This document shows positions 50,348-59,177 of a stretch of DNA of 64,000 bases, in pieces (within the stretch, counting starts at the first letter, position 1; each line of letters opens with the position of its first letter). The translations under genes were made by a program, and so were the position numbers. Source of the DNA: an uncultured Ruminococcus sp. (GTDB lineage Bacteria > Bacillota > Clostridia > Oscillospirales > Ruminococcaceae); contig UQPZ01000005.1 of the NCBI GenBank assembly GCA_900543145.1, positions 1 to 64,000 of the forward strand. Reading direction: 5' to 3'. The notes beneath the pieces are model-generated. The model was given only the letters and a program-made list of their open reading frames with translations. It was not told the origin of the DNA and made no database searches.

Positions 50348-51412
50348 TTAAATTACGGCGAAAAGATTGGTTTCCCATGCCGGATAATACGGATACTGCC
50401 TCATATACAGCTTATACTCAGACCTGATACTGTTGATAAGCAGGGGAATATCAAGTATATCATAGGCTCTGTGGTATAAAGCTGTACAAATTTTAGGACT
50501 GTATTTACTTATAGTCCCCGCACTCCCGTTAATAGCCTCTGCATCTGCTCCTTCAACGTCGTATTTTATATATGTGCATTCACCGCCGTCTAGTATGCTG
50601 TCAAGAGATCTTGCATATACTGACACTCCTTCTGAGGAAAGCTTAGACTGACGTCCCGAGCCAGACGTAAAGCGGACAGCCTCGTCTCTGATCCAAGCTG
50701 CTGCATTATAAAAGCTGATATTGTCACGTCCCAGAAGATTCTTTACGCACTTTCTGAAATTCCTGCGATTCGGTTCAACAGCGTAAATTCTGCGGTATCC
50801 TTCCGCATATTTAAGAAATTCATTTACGGTATCTCCGGTATAGGCTCCGAGATCGGCATATATCTCGTCGTCCGACAAACTGAGTATATTGCTGAAGGCT
50901 TCGTCGGGAAAGCTGAAGCAATCATCAAGAAAATCAATATTACCGGTTATTTTAAAAGAAAGTATATTTTCAAAAACCTTAAGAGAGCGTTTGTCAGCCA
51001 GCAGTCCGGCAATTTTTTCTGCATCGCCGAATCTTGATAAAAACGCATCCTTTGAAAAAACCGTTTCTCCGATCACAGGAGTATCCGGAAATACCAGCGT
51101 ATATTTTTCTGACAGACTGCGTATTCTTTTCATGACCTCCGGTATATCAGTTCCGAAAGCGGCAGCAACACAAAAATCTCCGTACTCAAGCTCAATATCC
51201 GAAAGTCTGCGGACCTTAAACCCTGCAAACTCATTTTCTCTTGCAAAGCCGTCGCTTGCAAATATTCCTCGGCACTGTATCCCGTATTTATCAAATTCCC
51301 TGAGTACCTTTATACAGCCGTCGCCCATTCCGTATATGAATACAGGACGCTCTGCTTTTCTCAGCGCTTCGTACCATGGCTCAAGCGCCTCAAATCGGTT
51401 TCTAGTAAACAT
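50348..51412 (-). CDS. FkbM family methyltransferase
   Basis: 354 aa. N-terminal domain (about 1-120, VFIYGMGDGCIKVLREFDKYG) resembles sugar-nucleotide or acyl-carrier-linked modules often fused to FkbM proteins. The methyltransferase part starts near residue 185 with YADLGAYTGDTVNEFLKY, followed by YAVEPNRRNFRK and YIKYDVEGADAEAINGS. FkbM enzymes O-methylate sugars or polyketides. Here it could modify a surface glycan, but there are no glycosyltransferases next to it. CGGAGGG precedes the ATG. Confidence 0.85.
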   Translation of the reverse strand: MFTRNRFEALEPWYEALRKAERPVFIYGMGDGCIKVLREFDKYGIQCRGIFASDGFARENEFAGFKVRRLSDIELEYGDFCVAAAFGTDIPEVMKRIRSLSEKYTLVFPDTPVIGETVFSKDAFLSRFGDAEKIAGLLADKRSLKVFENILSFKITGNIDFLDDCFSFPDEAFSNILSLSDDEIYADLGAYTGDTVNEFLKYAEGYRRIYAVEPNRRNFRKCVKNLLGRDNISFYNAAAWIRDEAVRFTSGSGRQSKLSSEGVSVYARSLDSILDGGECTYIKYDVEGADAEAINGSAGTISKYSPKICTALYHRAYDILDIPLLINSIRSEYKLYMRQYPYYPAWETNLFAVI

Positions 51413-51443
51413 TTATGACCCTCCGTATTTAGAGCTGTAAATA

Positions 51444-51474
51444 AAAAGACGGCAATAAAATGCCGCCGTCTTTT
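51444..51474 (-). terminator. Terminator of the PH-domain gene
   Basis: AAAAGACGGC and GCCGTCTTTT form a perfect 10 bp stem that overlaps the stop codon, followed by T-rich sequence. Confidence 0.88.
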
Positions 51475-51886
51475 AATTATCCATTGAATCGAAATCGTCA
51501 GCGTGAATATCGAAAGGTCCTCCCTCCGGACCGATCATATCGCGGCCTCTGATATTATACTTATCACGGTTAAGATTGATCTGCTTATCAAGCATTTCCA
51601 GGAATCTTCTCGGCTGTTTTACCGAGATCACCTCTTTTACCGGGGTATCTACGTCCTTGACGTGCATAATTACCGACCCGCACTTGAATATTCTCTGTCC
51701 CAGGGGAAGTACTAGCTTTTTGTCAGTTACCCGATAAAGCTCCAGTTCGTCCTCAACGATTTTCAGAAATCCCTTGCGGGTAATAAACTTGCTTTCGGTA
51801 AGAAAATATCTTGTGAACGATATAGGAAGTCCGAATAAAGTTCTCTTTTTATCTGTCCATAGATATTCAAAATCATTTTTACTCAT
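51473..51886 (-). CDS. Bacterial PH-domain (DUF304-like) protein
   Basis: 137 aa. The sequence from about residue 5 to 105 matches a bacterial pleckstrin-homology-like fold: FTRYFLTESKFITRKGFLKIVEDELELYRV, then QPRRFLEMLDKQINLNR. No membrane helix, so it is cytoplasmic rather than the usual membrane-linked form. The C-terminal 30 residues are acidic. Function unknown. Confidence 0.8.
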   Translation of the reverse strand: MSKNDFEYLWTDKKRTLFGLPISFTRYFLTESKFITRKGFLKIVEDELELYRVTDKKLVLPLGQRIFKCGSVIMHVKDVDTPVKEVISVKQPRRFLEMLDKQINLNRDKYNIRGRDMIGPEGGPFDIHADDFDSMDN

Positions 51887-52074
51887 ATAATCGCCCGTAA
51901 ACCGTATATAAAAAGCTTTCGGCAGCTACGGACCCCGCCCCCTTTCATAACGGGAAAACGGCTTCTGCCGCAATCCTTTTAAACATTTTATCACTTTACA
52001 AGAAATTAGTCAAGTACCGTTCAGCATAATATTACGCAAATCAATCTTTGTTTTTCCCGACTGTAACTTAACGG

Positions 52075-52329
52075 TCAGCGGAAGGCGGCTTCTATTGCTG
52101 ACATTACCTCGTCTTTCACTTCAAGAACCGACTCTTTGCCGTCCTTGAAACTAATCCTTACATGATACTTTCCGTTTCCGGGCTGTCCAATAATTTCATA
52201 GCCCTCAGCAAACCTCTTATTTATCGGAGCGCTTTTAAAAAAAGAAATGTTTATTACTGCCATTGATCCCGAGCTGATAACATCTTTGCCCTTGTAATCT
52301 CCCGAAACAACAAAATTTTCTGATTTCAT
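52075..52329 (-). CDS. Small unknown protein
   Basis: 84 aa, starting 9 nt after AGGAGG. Predicted mixed beta with a C-terminal helix: FVVSGDYKGKDVISSGSMAV at the start, and YHVRISFKDGKESVLEVKDEVM near the end. It looks like a short beta-sandwich or SHOCT-adjacent fragment, but I cannot place it in a family. Flanked by the GH5 gene (124 nt upstream) and the PH gene. Confidence 0.75.
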   Translation of the reverse strand: MKSENFVVSGDYKGKDVISSGSMAVINISFFKSAPINKRFAEGYEIIGQPGNGKYHVRISFKDGKESVLEVKDEVMSAIEAAFR

Positions 52330-52452
52330 ATTATTTTTCCTCCTGTAATTTATTTTATTTAAGAGTAATCTGCTTGCAGCTTACGCATCCGCCCTGATCT
52401 TTTATAACGCTCAAAATCCTACAGACAGGTTTTATCCTCACTATTTACTTTC

Positions 52453-54402
52453 TCAAAGTCCCTTTGCCTTACTGAGAGTTATTCCGTTGTCCCCAAGCGG
52501 AATTTCGTGATCAAGGCCGACGAACCTGCCGTTTTCCTGCCACAGAACTTCCTTCACAAATTCATACTTCTCCTCGTCCCATGTCACAAAATCGTCCAGA
52601 ACCAGTCCTCCGGTATCTCCCGAATTTGCATTAAAGCACCAGAAGGTATGATGTAGTTTATTTTCCTTTATCAGACGCCGCATACAGGTCATCCATTTCA
52701 GGTTCGGCTCTCTCATAAAACCTCCCCATTCTCCTATCAGAAGCGGAGCGGTATTTTCCTTGTAAATATATAACCAGTTGTCGAGCCAGCAGTCCTTAAT
52801 TAGCGAATTAAAGTCATATTCCCCTTCAAACCACGGCTGCTGATAAACCGTGGGCCCGTAATCGTGAGGAGAATACACAAGCTTATTCTGATATTTTCCC
52901 AGATCGACCGGATAATCCCTTACTCCTCTAAGATTTCCTCCCCACCAGTTGAAATAGTAATCATTGCTGTCAGCCGAAGAATAATCTCCGTTAGTTCTTA
53001 TATTCTTGGGATATATCTCGATACCCTCAACCATTATCAGTACATTTGGATTTTTGGCAAGAACCCTTTCAGCAGCCTGCTCTGCAGTGTATTTCCAGTT
53101 ATTTGCGTCCTTTGAATCGTTCCAGATCGCAGCGTTATCTCCCTCGGCAGGTTTTCCGTGAGGTTCGTTTTTCAGATCAAAGGCTACTACCGTGTCATTG
53201 TCTTTGTATCTGTCCGCCATATATTCAAGCGCTGAATAATAGTCGTTTACTGTTACCTTATCGGTATACCAAAGATTTACATTGTGACCTGAAGCGTCAG
53301 TTTCCGCTGAATGAATATCAAGCATGACCTTTATGCCGTTCTCCTCTGCAAGCCTGATAAAATAATCAAATATCTCCTGGCTGTTCATCTGATTAAGATC
53401 AGGATTATAGGCGTTGTTGTAATTTGCCTTAGGAAATTCGCCGTCAGACCACTGATTTATAAGCTCCGCAGAGATCGGCACTCTTATAAGATTGAAACCG
53501 TGATCGGCAATAGCCTCCACGCTTGAAACAAGCTCCGAATTCCACAGTCCGTCAAAGGTATTTGTTCCGGTATTATAACCGAACCAGTTTACACCTGTTA
53601 TCCAGACCTCTTTTCCGTTCTTGTCAAGTATTTTATTCCCGTCTGTATAAAGCCAGTCATCACCCTGCTTCGCTGCTTCAGAACGTTTCAGAAGCTCTTG
53701 AGTATCCTTGTCGGAGCCGTTGGAATTTTGATCCTGATGTCCGCTGTTCTGCTGAGAAGCCTTGCCTTTTTTAACTGCTGCGCTTTTGCCGTTGAGCTTT
53801 GCCGATATTATCTCAAACTTTCCGTCAGTTCCTATATTTGCGCCTATGCTTATACTGCCGCCTGCCGCTATTTCCTTATTGTAATCTGCGGGAGTTACAG
53901 TCAGCTTATCTCCCTTGACCTTATATGTACCGTTCCAGCCTTCACAGCTTTTCAGACCTTTGATTTCAAGCTCTAAAGTCCAGCCATTTATTTTTTTATC
54001 ATCAGAATTTTCGATTCCGATCTCAACGCCGGTCATTGTAACGCCGCCGTTTTCCCAGCTGTTTCCGCCGCTGTACTTTATAACGATCCCTTCCTCAGCC
54101 TTGCTTTCATCAGTTAATGATGATTCCTCTTTAAACTCAGACGATACGTCAGCTTCTGATACATTGCTGTCCTTGTCGTCTTCGGAGCTTTCGTCAGACT
54201 GAACGGAAGAACTCTCAGCAGCCGAGGACGCTTCATCATTTTTATCCTTTCCCGTATTGGTAACGATAAGCGCTGTCACAAGTCCGATTATAACAATTCC
54301 CATGCCTATAAAGCCGAACAATACTTTCTTGTTCAGCGGCTTTGCGGCAGCACTATCCGATTCGTTGTTCTCGGGTAAATTCTTATTTTCATTATCAGCC
54401 AT
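52453..54402 (-). CDS. Membrane-anchored GH5 endoglucanase with CBM2-like module
   Basis: 649 aa. Cytoplasmic basic/Asn-rich start, membrane anchor at about 27-49, Ser/Asp-rich linker to about 105, a carbohydrate-binding beta-sandwich resembling CBM2 at about 108-212, a second linker, and a GH5 TIM barrel at about 250-630. Acid/base Glu413 lies in DLKNEPHG and nucleophile Glu558 in LIGEWGG. No dockerin, so it is fixed to the cell surface by its own helix. It cleaves beta-1,4-glucans at internal bonds. AAGGGG precedes the ATG. Confidence 0.92.
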   Translation of the reverse strand: MADNENKNLPENNESDSAAAKPLNKKVLFGFIGMGIVIIGLVTALIVTNTGKDKNDEASSAAESSSVQSDESSEDDKDSNVSEADVSSEFKEESSLTDESKAEEGIVIKYSGGNSWENGGVTMTGVEIGIENSDDKKINGWTLELEIKGLKSCEGWNGTYKVKGDKLTVTPADYNKEIAAGGSISIGANIGTDGKFEIISAKLNGKSAAVKKGKASQQNSGHQDQNSNGSDKDTQELLKRSEAAKQGDDWLYTDGNKILDKNGKEVWITGVNWFGYNTGTNTFDGLWNSELVSSVEAIADHGFNLIRVPISAELINQWSDGEFPKANYNNAYNPDLNQMNSQEIFDYFIRLAEENGIKVMLDIHSAETDASGHNVNLWYTDKVTVNDYYSALEYMADRYKDNDTVVAFDLKNEPHGKPAEGDNAAIWNDSKDANNWKYTAEQAAERVLAKNPNVLIMVEGIEIYPKNIRTNGDYSSADSNDYYFNWWGGNLRGVRDYPVDLGKYQNKLVYSPHDYGPTVYQQPWFEGEYDFNSLIKDCWLDNWLYIYKENTAPLLIGEWGGFMREPNLKWMTCMRRLIKENKLHHTFWCFNANSGDTGGLVLDDFVTWDEEKYEFVKEVLWQENGRFVGLDHEIPLGDNGITLSKAKGL

Positions 54403-54434
54403 AGCAATATCCCCTTAATAATTTCAATAATTTA

Positions 54435-54464
54435 ATTATACAATATGATATGCGCAAATGTCAA
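54435..54464 (-). promoter_or_regulatory. Promoter of the GH5 gene
   Basis: TTGACA (54459-54464), 18 nt spacer, TATAAT (54435-54440), about 33 nt before the gene. Confidence 0.8.
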
Positions 54465-54491
54465 TAAGACAAACCCATATAAATAAAAAAA

Positions 54492-54518
54492 TACGGCGAA
54501 TCGATAAAGACCGCCGTT
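54492..54518 (-). terminator. Terminator of the GNAT gene
   Basis: ACGGCG and CGCCGT pair on the minus strand with a T-run after them; 7 nt past the stop. Confidence 0.75.
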
Positions 54519-54524
54519 ATCTAT

Positions 54525-55097
54525 TCAGCCGCTGTATTTGTTAAGAATACCGTTTATTATATTACAGGAAATTTCAGATATAGGGATAATCGGCTCGGAG
54601 GTTTCCTCATATTCCCCGATCTTCTTTTCAAACAAGCTTACATCATGCCATTTACCGCATTTAAAGCCAGCAGAACGGTAGGTGCCCAGAAGTCTGAAGC
54701 CTGACGATAAATGAAGCCCTTCGCTTTTTTTATTTGGAACGGTTACTACGCCGTATACCGTTTTAACTCCCTGTACTTTCAGCAGCTCTGTAAGTGCCGA
54801 ATACAGCTTTTTTCCCAAACCCTCTGAAGTATTCTCACGGCGTATATATACCGACAGCTCTGCGTTCCACTGATAAGCCGCACGTTCCATATGCCTGTGT
54901 GCATAAGCATAGCCTATCAGCCTGCCGTTTTCCTCACAGACAAGGTAAGGATAGCTTGTACCTATATCCGTTATGCGCTGTGAAAATTCCTCCTCAGACG
55001 GCAGTGTATACTCAAAAGTTACCGGAGTATTTATATACTGAGCGTATATCTCAAGCAGTTCTCTGCTGTCGCTCTTATCGGCAGATCTGATCTTCAT
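54525..55097 (-). CDS. GNAT N-acetyltransferase (phosphinothricin acetyltransferase-like)
   Basis: 190 aa from the ATG at 55097; the ATG at 55103 is 3 nt after GGAG. IRSADKSDSRELLEIYAQYI at the N-terminus and the acetyl-CoA-binding region RRENTSEGLGKKLYSALTEL match the PAT subfamily, as does VYGVVTVPNKKSEGLHLSSGF. Family members acetylate phosphinothricin, methionine sulfone or related amino acids; the natural substrate is unclear. It lies between purA and GH5. Confidence 0.88.
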   Translation of the reverse strand: MKIRSADKSDSRELLEIYAQYINTPVTFEYTLPSEEEFSQRITDIGTSYPYLVCEENGRLIGYAYAHRHMERAAYQWNAELSVYIRRENTSEGLGKKLYSALTELLKVQGVKTVYGVVTVPNKKSEGLHLSSGFRLLGTYRSAGFKCGKWHDVSLFEKKIGEYEETSEPIIPISEISCNIINGILNKYSG

Positions 55098-55122
55098 CTT
55101 CATATACTCCTTATATTCAAAA

Positions 55123-55153
55123 GACCGCCGCAGTTAATAAAACAGCAGCGGTC
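55123..55153 (-). terminator. Terminator of purA
   Basis: GACCGCTGC pairs with GCGGCGGTC (one G-U) on the minus strand with a 13 nt loop, then TTTTG. Confidence 0.8.
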
Positions 55154-55161
55154 CGATTCAT

Positions 55162-56454
55162 TTATTTGCTTAATTTGCTTTCACGGTAAATAATATCCTC
55201 TCTCTTAGGACCGTTCGAGATCATGGTTATAGGGAAGCCGATATGCTCCTCAACGAACTCTATGTATTTTCTGCAGTTTTCGGGAAGCTCTTCGTATTTC
55301 CTAATACCTCGTATATCGCATTTCCAGCCGTCGAGAACCTCCAGCACCGGCTTAGCCTTTTCAAGCAGCTGAGTAGTCGGAAAGTCCGTAGTTACCTTTC
55401 CGTCTATCTCATAGCCTACGCATACGGGAATTTTTTCAAGATAGCCGAGAACGTCAAGAACCGTAAACGCAACGTCGGTAGTACCCTGGATCCTGCAGCC
55501 GTACTTTGAAGCCACGCAGTCGAACCAGCCCATTCTTCTGGGTCTGCCTGTCGTAGCGCCGTATTCACCGCCGTCGCCGCCTCTTCTTCTCAGCTCGTCG
55601 GCTTCCTCTCCGAATATTTCGGAAACGAAAGCTCCCGCACCTACAGCAGAGGAATATGCTTTTACAACTGTAACGATCTTCTTGATTTCATAAGGAGGAA
55701 TGCCTGCACCTATCGCACCGTAAGCCGCAAGCGTGGAGGACGATGTAACCATAGGATAGATCCCGTGATCCGGATCTTTAAGAGATCCAAGCTGTCCCTC
55801 GAGAAGTATATCCTTTCCGTCCTTCAGAGCGTTCCATAGATACAGAGATACATCGCATACATAAGGCTCGACCATTTTCCTGTATTCCATAAGTGTTTCA
55901 AAAAGCGAATCAGGGTCAAGCGCAGGCTTATGATAAAGATGTTCAAGAAGAACATTTTTTGTTTCGCAGACCCTTTTCAGCTTTTTCATAAGATTTTCTT
56001 TGTCAAAAAGCTCCTGAACCTGAAAACCGATCTTTGCGTATTTATCCGAATAGAAAGGAGCGATACCCGATTTGGTAGATCCAAAGCTGGCTTTCCCTAG
56101 ACGTTCTTCTTCATATTCGTCAAAAAGAATATGATACGGCATAACCATCTGAGCCCGGTCGGAGATCAGGATCTTAGGCATAGGAACGCCTTTGTCCACA
56201 ACAGACTTAATTTCGTTGAAAAGAACCGGGATATTCAGCGCAACTCCATTGCCGATAATATTTGTCGTATGATCATAGAAAACGCCTGACGGAAGCGTAT
56301 GAAGTGCAAACTTACCATAGTTGTTTACTATAGTATGACCTGCGTTGGCGCCGCCCTGAAAACGGATAATTATATCCGATTCCTGAGCCATCATATCGGT
56401 AAGCTTTCCCTTACCCTCGTCGCCCCAGTTTGCACCTACGATTGCTCTTACCAT
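55162..56454 (-). CDS. purA: Adenylosuccinate synthase PurA
   Basis: 430 aa from the ATG at 56454, with GCAAGGAGG upstream; the longer frame to 56526 runs into the promoter. IMP plus aspartate plus GTP give adenylosuccinate. P-loop-like GANWGDEGKGKLTD at the N-terminus, QGGANAGHTI, GVALNIPVL, and the C-terminal GATTGRPRRMGWFD motif near residue 300 are clear. A long hairpin marks the 5' leader (56489-56535). Confidence 0.97.
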   Translation of the reverse strand: MVRAIVGANWGDEGKGKLTDMMAQESDIIIRFQGGANAGHTIVNNYGKFALHTLPSGVFYDHTTNIIGNGVALNIPVLFNEIKSVVDKGVPMPKILISDRAQMVMPYHILFDEYEEERLGKASFGSTKSGIAPFYSDKYAKIGFQVQELFDKENLMKKLKRVCETKNVLLEHLYHKPALDPDSLFETLMEYRKMVEPYVCDVSLYLWNALKDGKDILLEGQLGSLKDPDHGIYPMVTSSSTLAAYGAIGAGIPPYEIKKIVTVVKAYSSAVGAGAFVSEIFGEEADELRRRGGDGGEYGATTGRPRRMGWFDCVASKYGCRIQGTTDVAFTVLDVLGYLEKIPVCVGYEIDGKVTTDFPTTQLLEKAKPVLEVLDGWKCDIRGIRKYEELPENCRKYIEFVEEHIGFPITMISNGPKREDIIYRESKLSK

Positions 56455-56488
56455 GAAATTTTTCCTCCTTGCAGAAATCAAAGCAAAA

Positions 56489-56535
56489 TTAGCGGTATTA
56501 TCTATAATAACCGAAAAAGGAAACAATACCGCTAA
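56489..56535 (-). promoter_or_regulatory. 11 bp inverted repeat at the 5' end of the purA leader
   Basis: TTAGCGGTATT and AATACCGCTAA, perfectly complementary, with a 25 nt loop, followed by TTTTGCTTTG on the minus strand. The predicted transcription start falls inside its base. It could stabilise the mRNA or act as an attenuator. The remaining spacer up to the symporter (to 56766) holds only the two divergent promoters. Confidence 0.6.
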
Positions 56536-56538
56536 ATA

Positions 56539-56567
56539 AGTATATCACAAAACTTTCCTCTTGTAAA
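56539..56567 (-). promoter_or_regulatory. purA promoter
   Basis: TTTACA (56562-56567), 17 nt spacer, TATACT (56539-56544). Confidence 0.7.
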
Positions 56568-56654
56568 TAGCTTTTGTGACAAAAATTAAATTACGTTGTC
56601 TGACGATTTTGAGCATAGGGATAATTCCCGTATTATAAAAATTTAAAAATACTC

Positions 56655-56683
56655 TTGACAAATGACATTTTCCGCTATATAAT
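56655..56683 (+). promoter_or_regulatory. Consensus promoter of the sodium-solute symporter
   Basis: TTGACA (56655-56660), 17 nt spacer, TATAAT (56678-56683), about 84 nt before the start. Confidence 0.85.
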
Positions 56684-56766
56684 ATCACTTGAGCAATTTA
56701 TTGAATAAAAGCATAAAAGCATTAAATCTTTAAATTGGTATTACATAATCGGAAAGGTTGTATAAA

Positions 56767-58299
56767 ATGATTGCAATGTGGGCGGTACTTATAATCTATC
56801 TGCTTATAATGGTGGGAATAGGCTGGTATTATAAGAAAAAGAACGACAGCGTTTCGGAATTTGTGCTTGGAGGGCGCACATTAGGGCCGTGGTTTACGGC
56901 CTTTGCATACGGTACTTCATATTTTTCCGCGGTAATTTTCGTAGGCTACGCCGGAAAATTCGGCTGGGCTTACGGTGCGGCTTCTACCTGGGTAGGAATA
57001 GGAAACGCCGTTATAGGCTCTCTGCTGGCATGGCTTGTACTAGGAAAGCGCTCAAGAATAATGTCCAAATCCCTTGAGGCTAAAACAATGCCTGAATTTT
57101 TTGAAAAACGGTACAACAGCAAAACGCTGAAAATAATATCGGCAATGATAGTTTTTGTTTTTCTTATTCCCTATACAGCTTCAGTATACAACGGCTTGTC
57201 AAGGCTGTTTGAGAAGGGCTTCGGTATCCCGTATAAATACTGTATTATAGGAATGGCTCTTTTTACAGCCGTTTATGTTATAATGGGCGGCTATAAGGCA
57301 ACGGCTATGAATGATTTTATCCAGGGTATCTTCATGCTGATAGGTATAACCGCGGTTGTGCTTTCCGTTCTGAATATAAACGGGGGACTTTCAGCTTCAA
57401 TGGATCTGCTGGGGAATATTCCGTCATCTGACGGCAGTACGGGAAAATACAGCAGCCTTTTCGGACCTGATCCCATAAACCTTGCCGGAGTAGTTATTCT
57501 TACGTCCCTAGGAACATGGGGACTGCCTCAGATGGTCGGAAAATTCTATGCGGTAAAGGACGATAGATCAATAAAAACAGGCACTGTGGTTTCAACTGTA
57601 TTCGCTCTTATCGTAGCGGGCGGCTGCTATTTTCTCGGAGGATTCGGACGTCTTTTTGTAAACGGCGCTGACGGCGCTCCCAAGGGAGGATTTGACGCAA
57701 TTATCCCTCAGATGATGGAAAAGCTCCCGCAGCTGCTTTTCGGGATAGTAATAGTTCTTGTGCTTTCCGCTTCCATGTCAACGCTTTCGTCGCTGGTTCT
57801 GACTTCAAGCTCGGTTCTTACCATTGACCTTATTAAACCGCTTTCAAAGAAAATGAGCGAAAAGAAAGAGCTTCTTATTATGAGGATACTTATCGCCGTT
57901 TTCCTTGCAGTATCGGTAATTCTGGCAATAATAACTCTTGAAAACCCGCAGACCGTTATCTCAACGCTGATGTCGATCTCCTGGGGTGCGCTTGCGGGGG
58001 CTTTCCTTGCACCATATATGTACGGTCTTTTCTGGAAAGGCGTTACAAAGGCCGCCGTTATTGCCTGCTTTATAAGCGGTGTAGGAATTACTGTAATCCA
58101 TATGTTCTATTATACTTTCGGCGGCAGAACAGGTGACTTTTTCGGTCTGAATCTAGCTTCGCCCATCAATGCAGGAGCGTTCTCAATGCTGTTCGGACTT
58201 GTACTTGTTCCGATAGTAAGCCTGCTGAGCCGAGGAAAGAAAAAGGATAAGGAATATGCAGACGAAGTATTCTCATGCTTCAGCTGTTCGGAGGAATAA
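56767..58299 (+). CDS. Sodium:solute symporter (SSS family)
   Basis: 510 aa from the ATG at 56767 (GGAAAGG upstream; the frame opens earlier at a TTG). About 13 membrane helices. Family signatures FVLGGRTLGPWFTAFAYGTSYFSA near the start, YVIMGGYKATAMNDFIQG near residue 180, and SASMSTLSSLVLTSSSV near 340. SSS members import sugars, proline, pantothenate or other solutes with Na+; the substrate is not decidable here. It is convergent with the oxidoreductase operon, which may metabolise the same compound. Confidence 0.9.
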   Translation: MIAMWAVLIIYLLIMVGIGWYYKKKNDSVSEFVLGGRTLGPWFTAFAYGTSYFSAVIFVGYAGKFGWAYGAASTWVGIGNAVIGSLLAWLVLGKRSRIMSKSLEAKTMPEFFEKRYNSKTLKIISAMIVFVFLIPYTASVYNGLSRLFEKGFGIPYKYCIIGMALFTAVYVIMGGYKATAMNDFIQGIFMLIGITAVVLSVLNINGGLSASMDLLGNIPSSDGSTGKYSSLFGPDPINLAGVVILTSLGTWGLPQMVGKFYAVKDDRSIKTGTVVSTVFALIVAGGCYFLGGFGRLFVNGADGAPKGGFDAIIPQMMEKLPQLLFGIVIVLVLSASMSTLSSLVLTSSSVLTIDLIKPLSKKMSEKKELLIMRILIAVFLAVSVILAIITLENPQTVISTLMSISWGALAGAFLAPYMYGLFWKGVTKAAVIACFISGVGITVIHMFYYTFGGRTGDFFGLNLASPINAGAFSMLFGLVLVPIVSLLSRGKKKDKEYADEVFSCFSCSEE

Positions 58300-58306
58300 A
58301 AAAGCA

Positions 58307-58338
58307 AAGCCTGACATTTAAGCAGAAATGTCAGGCTT
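58307..58338. terminator. Terminator between the symporter and SDR genes
   Basis: AAGCCTGACATTT pairs with AAATGTCAGGCTT over 13 bp, perfect; ATTTTA follows on the plus strand and TTTGCTTTTTT on the minus strand. Confidence 0.9.
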
Positions 58339-58349
58339 ATTTTATGAGT

Positions 58350-59096
58350 TTAATACATATTCTCCGCTTTGGATACGGCTTCTATAAGCGTAAGTCCCGT
58401 AAAGCTCTGCGCCGGAAAAAGTCTGCCGCTCTTTTTATCGTCAACAAACGCGCCTACAACTATCCCCGGTATACAGCTGTCAACGGAGTTCGGAGCATTA
58501 GGCCCTCCCAGATCAGTCCTGCACCAGCCGGGATCGGTAATATTCATCATTACGTCCGTACCCTCTATTACCGAGGAAAGATCCGTCGTAAACTTATCAA
58601 GCGCAGCCTTGCTGGCAGAATATCCTGCCTGCTCCGGCTCATTCTTTATTCCGCTCGTAGTATTTATTATTCTGCCGAAACCACGTTCGATCATCTTCGG
58701 CAGAAAGTGATAGCATATCATTGCAGGAGCAATAGTATTGATCAAAAAGCTCTGTGTAAAATCTTCGACAGGCGTTTTGAAATACTCTGTACGGTAAGCT
58801 ATCTGAACTGCGGCGTCGTTGAATACTATATCCACCTGAATACCGCTTTCATCTATTTTTCTCAGCATTTCCTTTACCGAATCAATATCAGAAAGCTCCG
58901 CCTCAACCTGAATTGCCTCTGAACCTATAGCAGTTACTTCCTTATAAATCGGTAACGTATGCTCGAGCTTCCTGCTGTGAAGTATCAGATTTGCGCCGTG
59001 ATTAGCCATAAAAACTTCGATCTGCCTTCCTATTCCTCTGCTTGCGCCTGTTACCAGCACCCATTTTCCTTTTACTTCAACCATATCAACAGCCAT
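58350..59096 (-). CDS. SDR family NAD(P)-dependent oxidoreductase
   Basis: 248 aa from the ATG at 59096, or 244 aa from 59084; neither has a Shine-Dalgarno, and the first ATG lies inside an 11 bp inverted repeat. TGASRGIG near residue 17 with a following basic residue suggests NADP. NNAG is replaced by FNDAAV near residue 90; the active site is seen as TTSGIKNEPEQAGYSASKAAL. The C-terminus is near WCRTDLGGPNAP and GLFPA-like segments. Last gene of the oxidoreductase operon; translation may be coupled to upstream genes. Substrate unknown. Confidence 0.88.
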   Translation of the reverse strand: MAVDMVEVKGKWVLVTGASRGIGRQIEVFMANHGANLILHSRKLEHTLPIYKEVTAIGSEAIQVEAELSDIDSVKEMLRKIDESGIQVDIVFNDAAVQIAYRTEYFKTPVEDFTQSFLINTIAPAMICYHFLPKMIERGFGRIINTTSGIKNEPEQAGYSASKAALDKFTTDLSSVIEGTDVMMNITDPGWCRTDLGGPNAPNSVDSCIPGIVVGAFVDDKKSGRLFPAQSFTGLTLIEAVSKAENMY

Positions 59097-59140
59097 ACGG
59101 AATTTACAGCTTAATAATCGTAAAAGCGGTCCGTATGGCT
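59091..59140 (-). repeat. 11 bp inverted repeat overlapping the SDR start codon
   Basis: AGCCATACGGA and TCCGTATGGCT, perfect arms separated by 28 nt; the ATGGCT start codons lie in the inner arm on the minus strand. Confidence 0.7.
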
Positions 59141-59177
59141 ATACCTCCGTTTCCTTTTCCGCCTTAACTCAATATAA

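Noticed and set aside
58275..58922. Plus-strand ORF of 215 codons opposite the SDR gene
   Set aside because: Starts inside the symporter gene end, crosses the terminator hairpin and mirrors the SDR coding frame.
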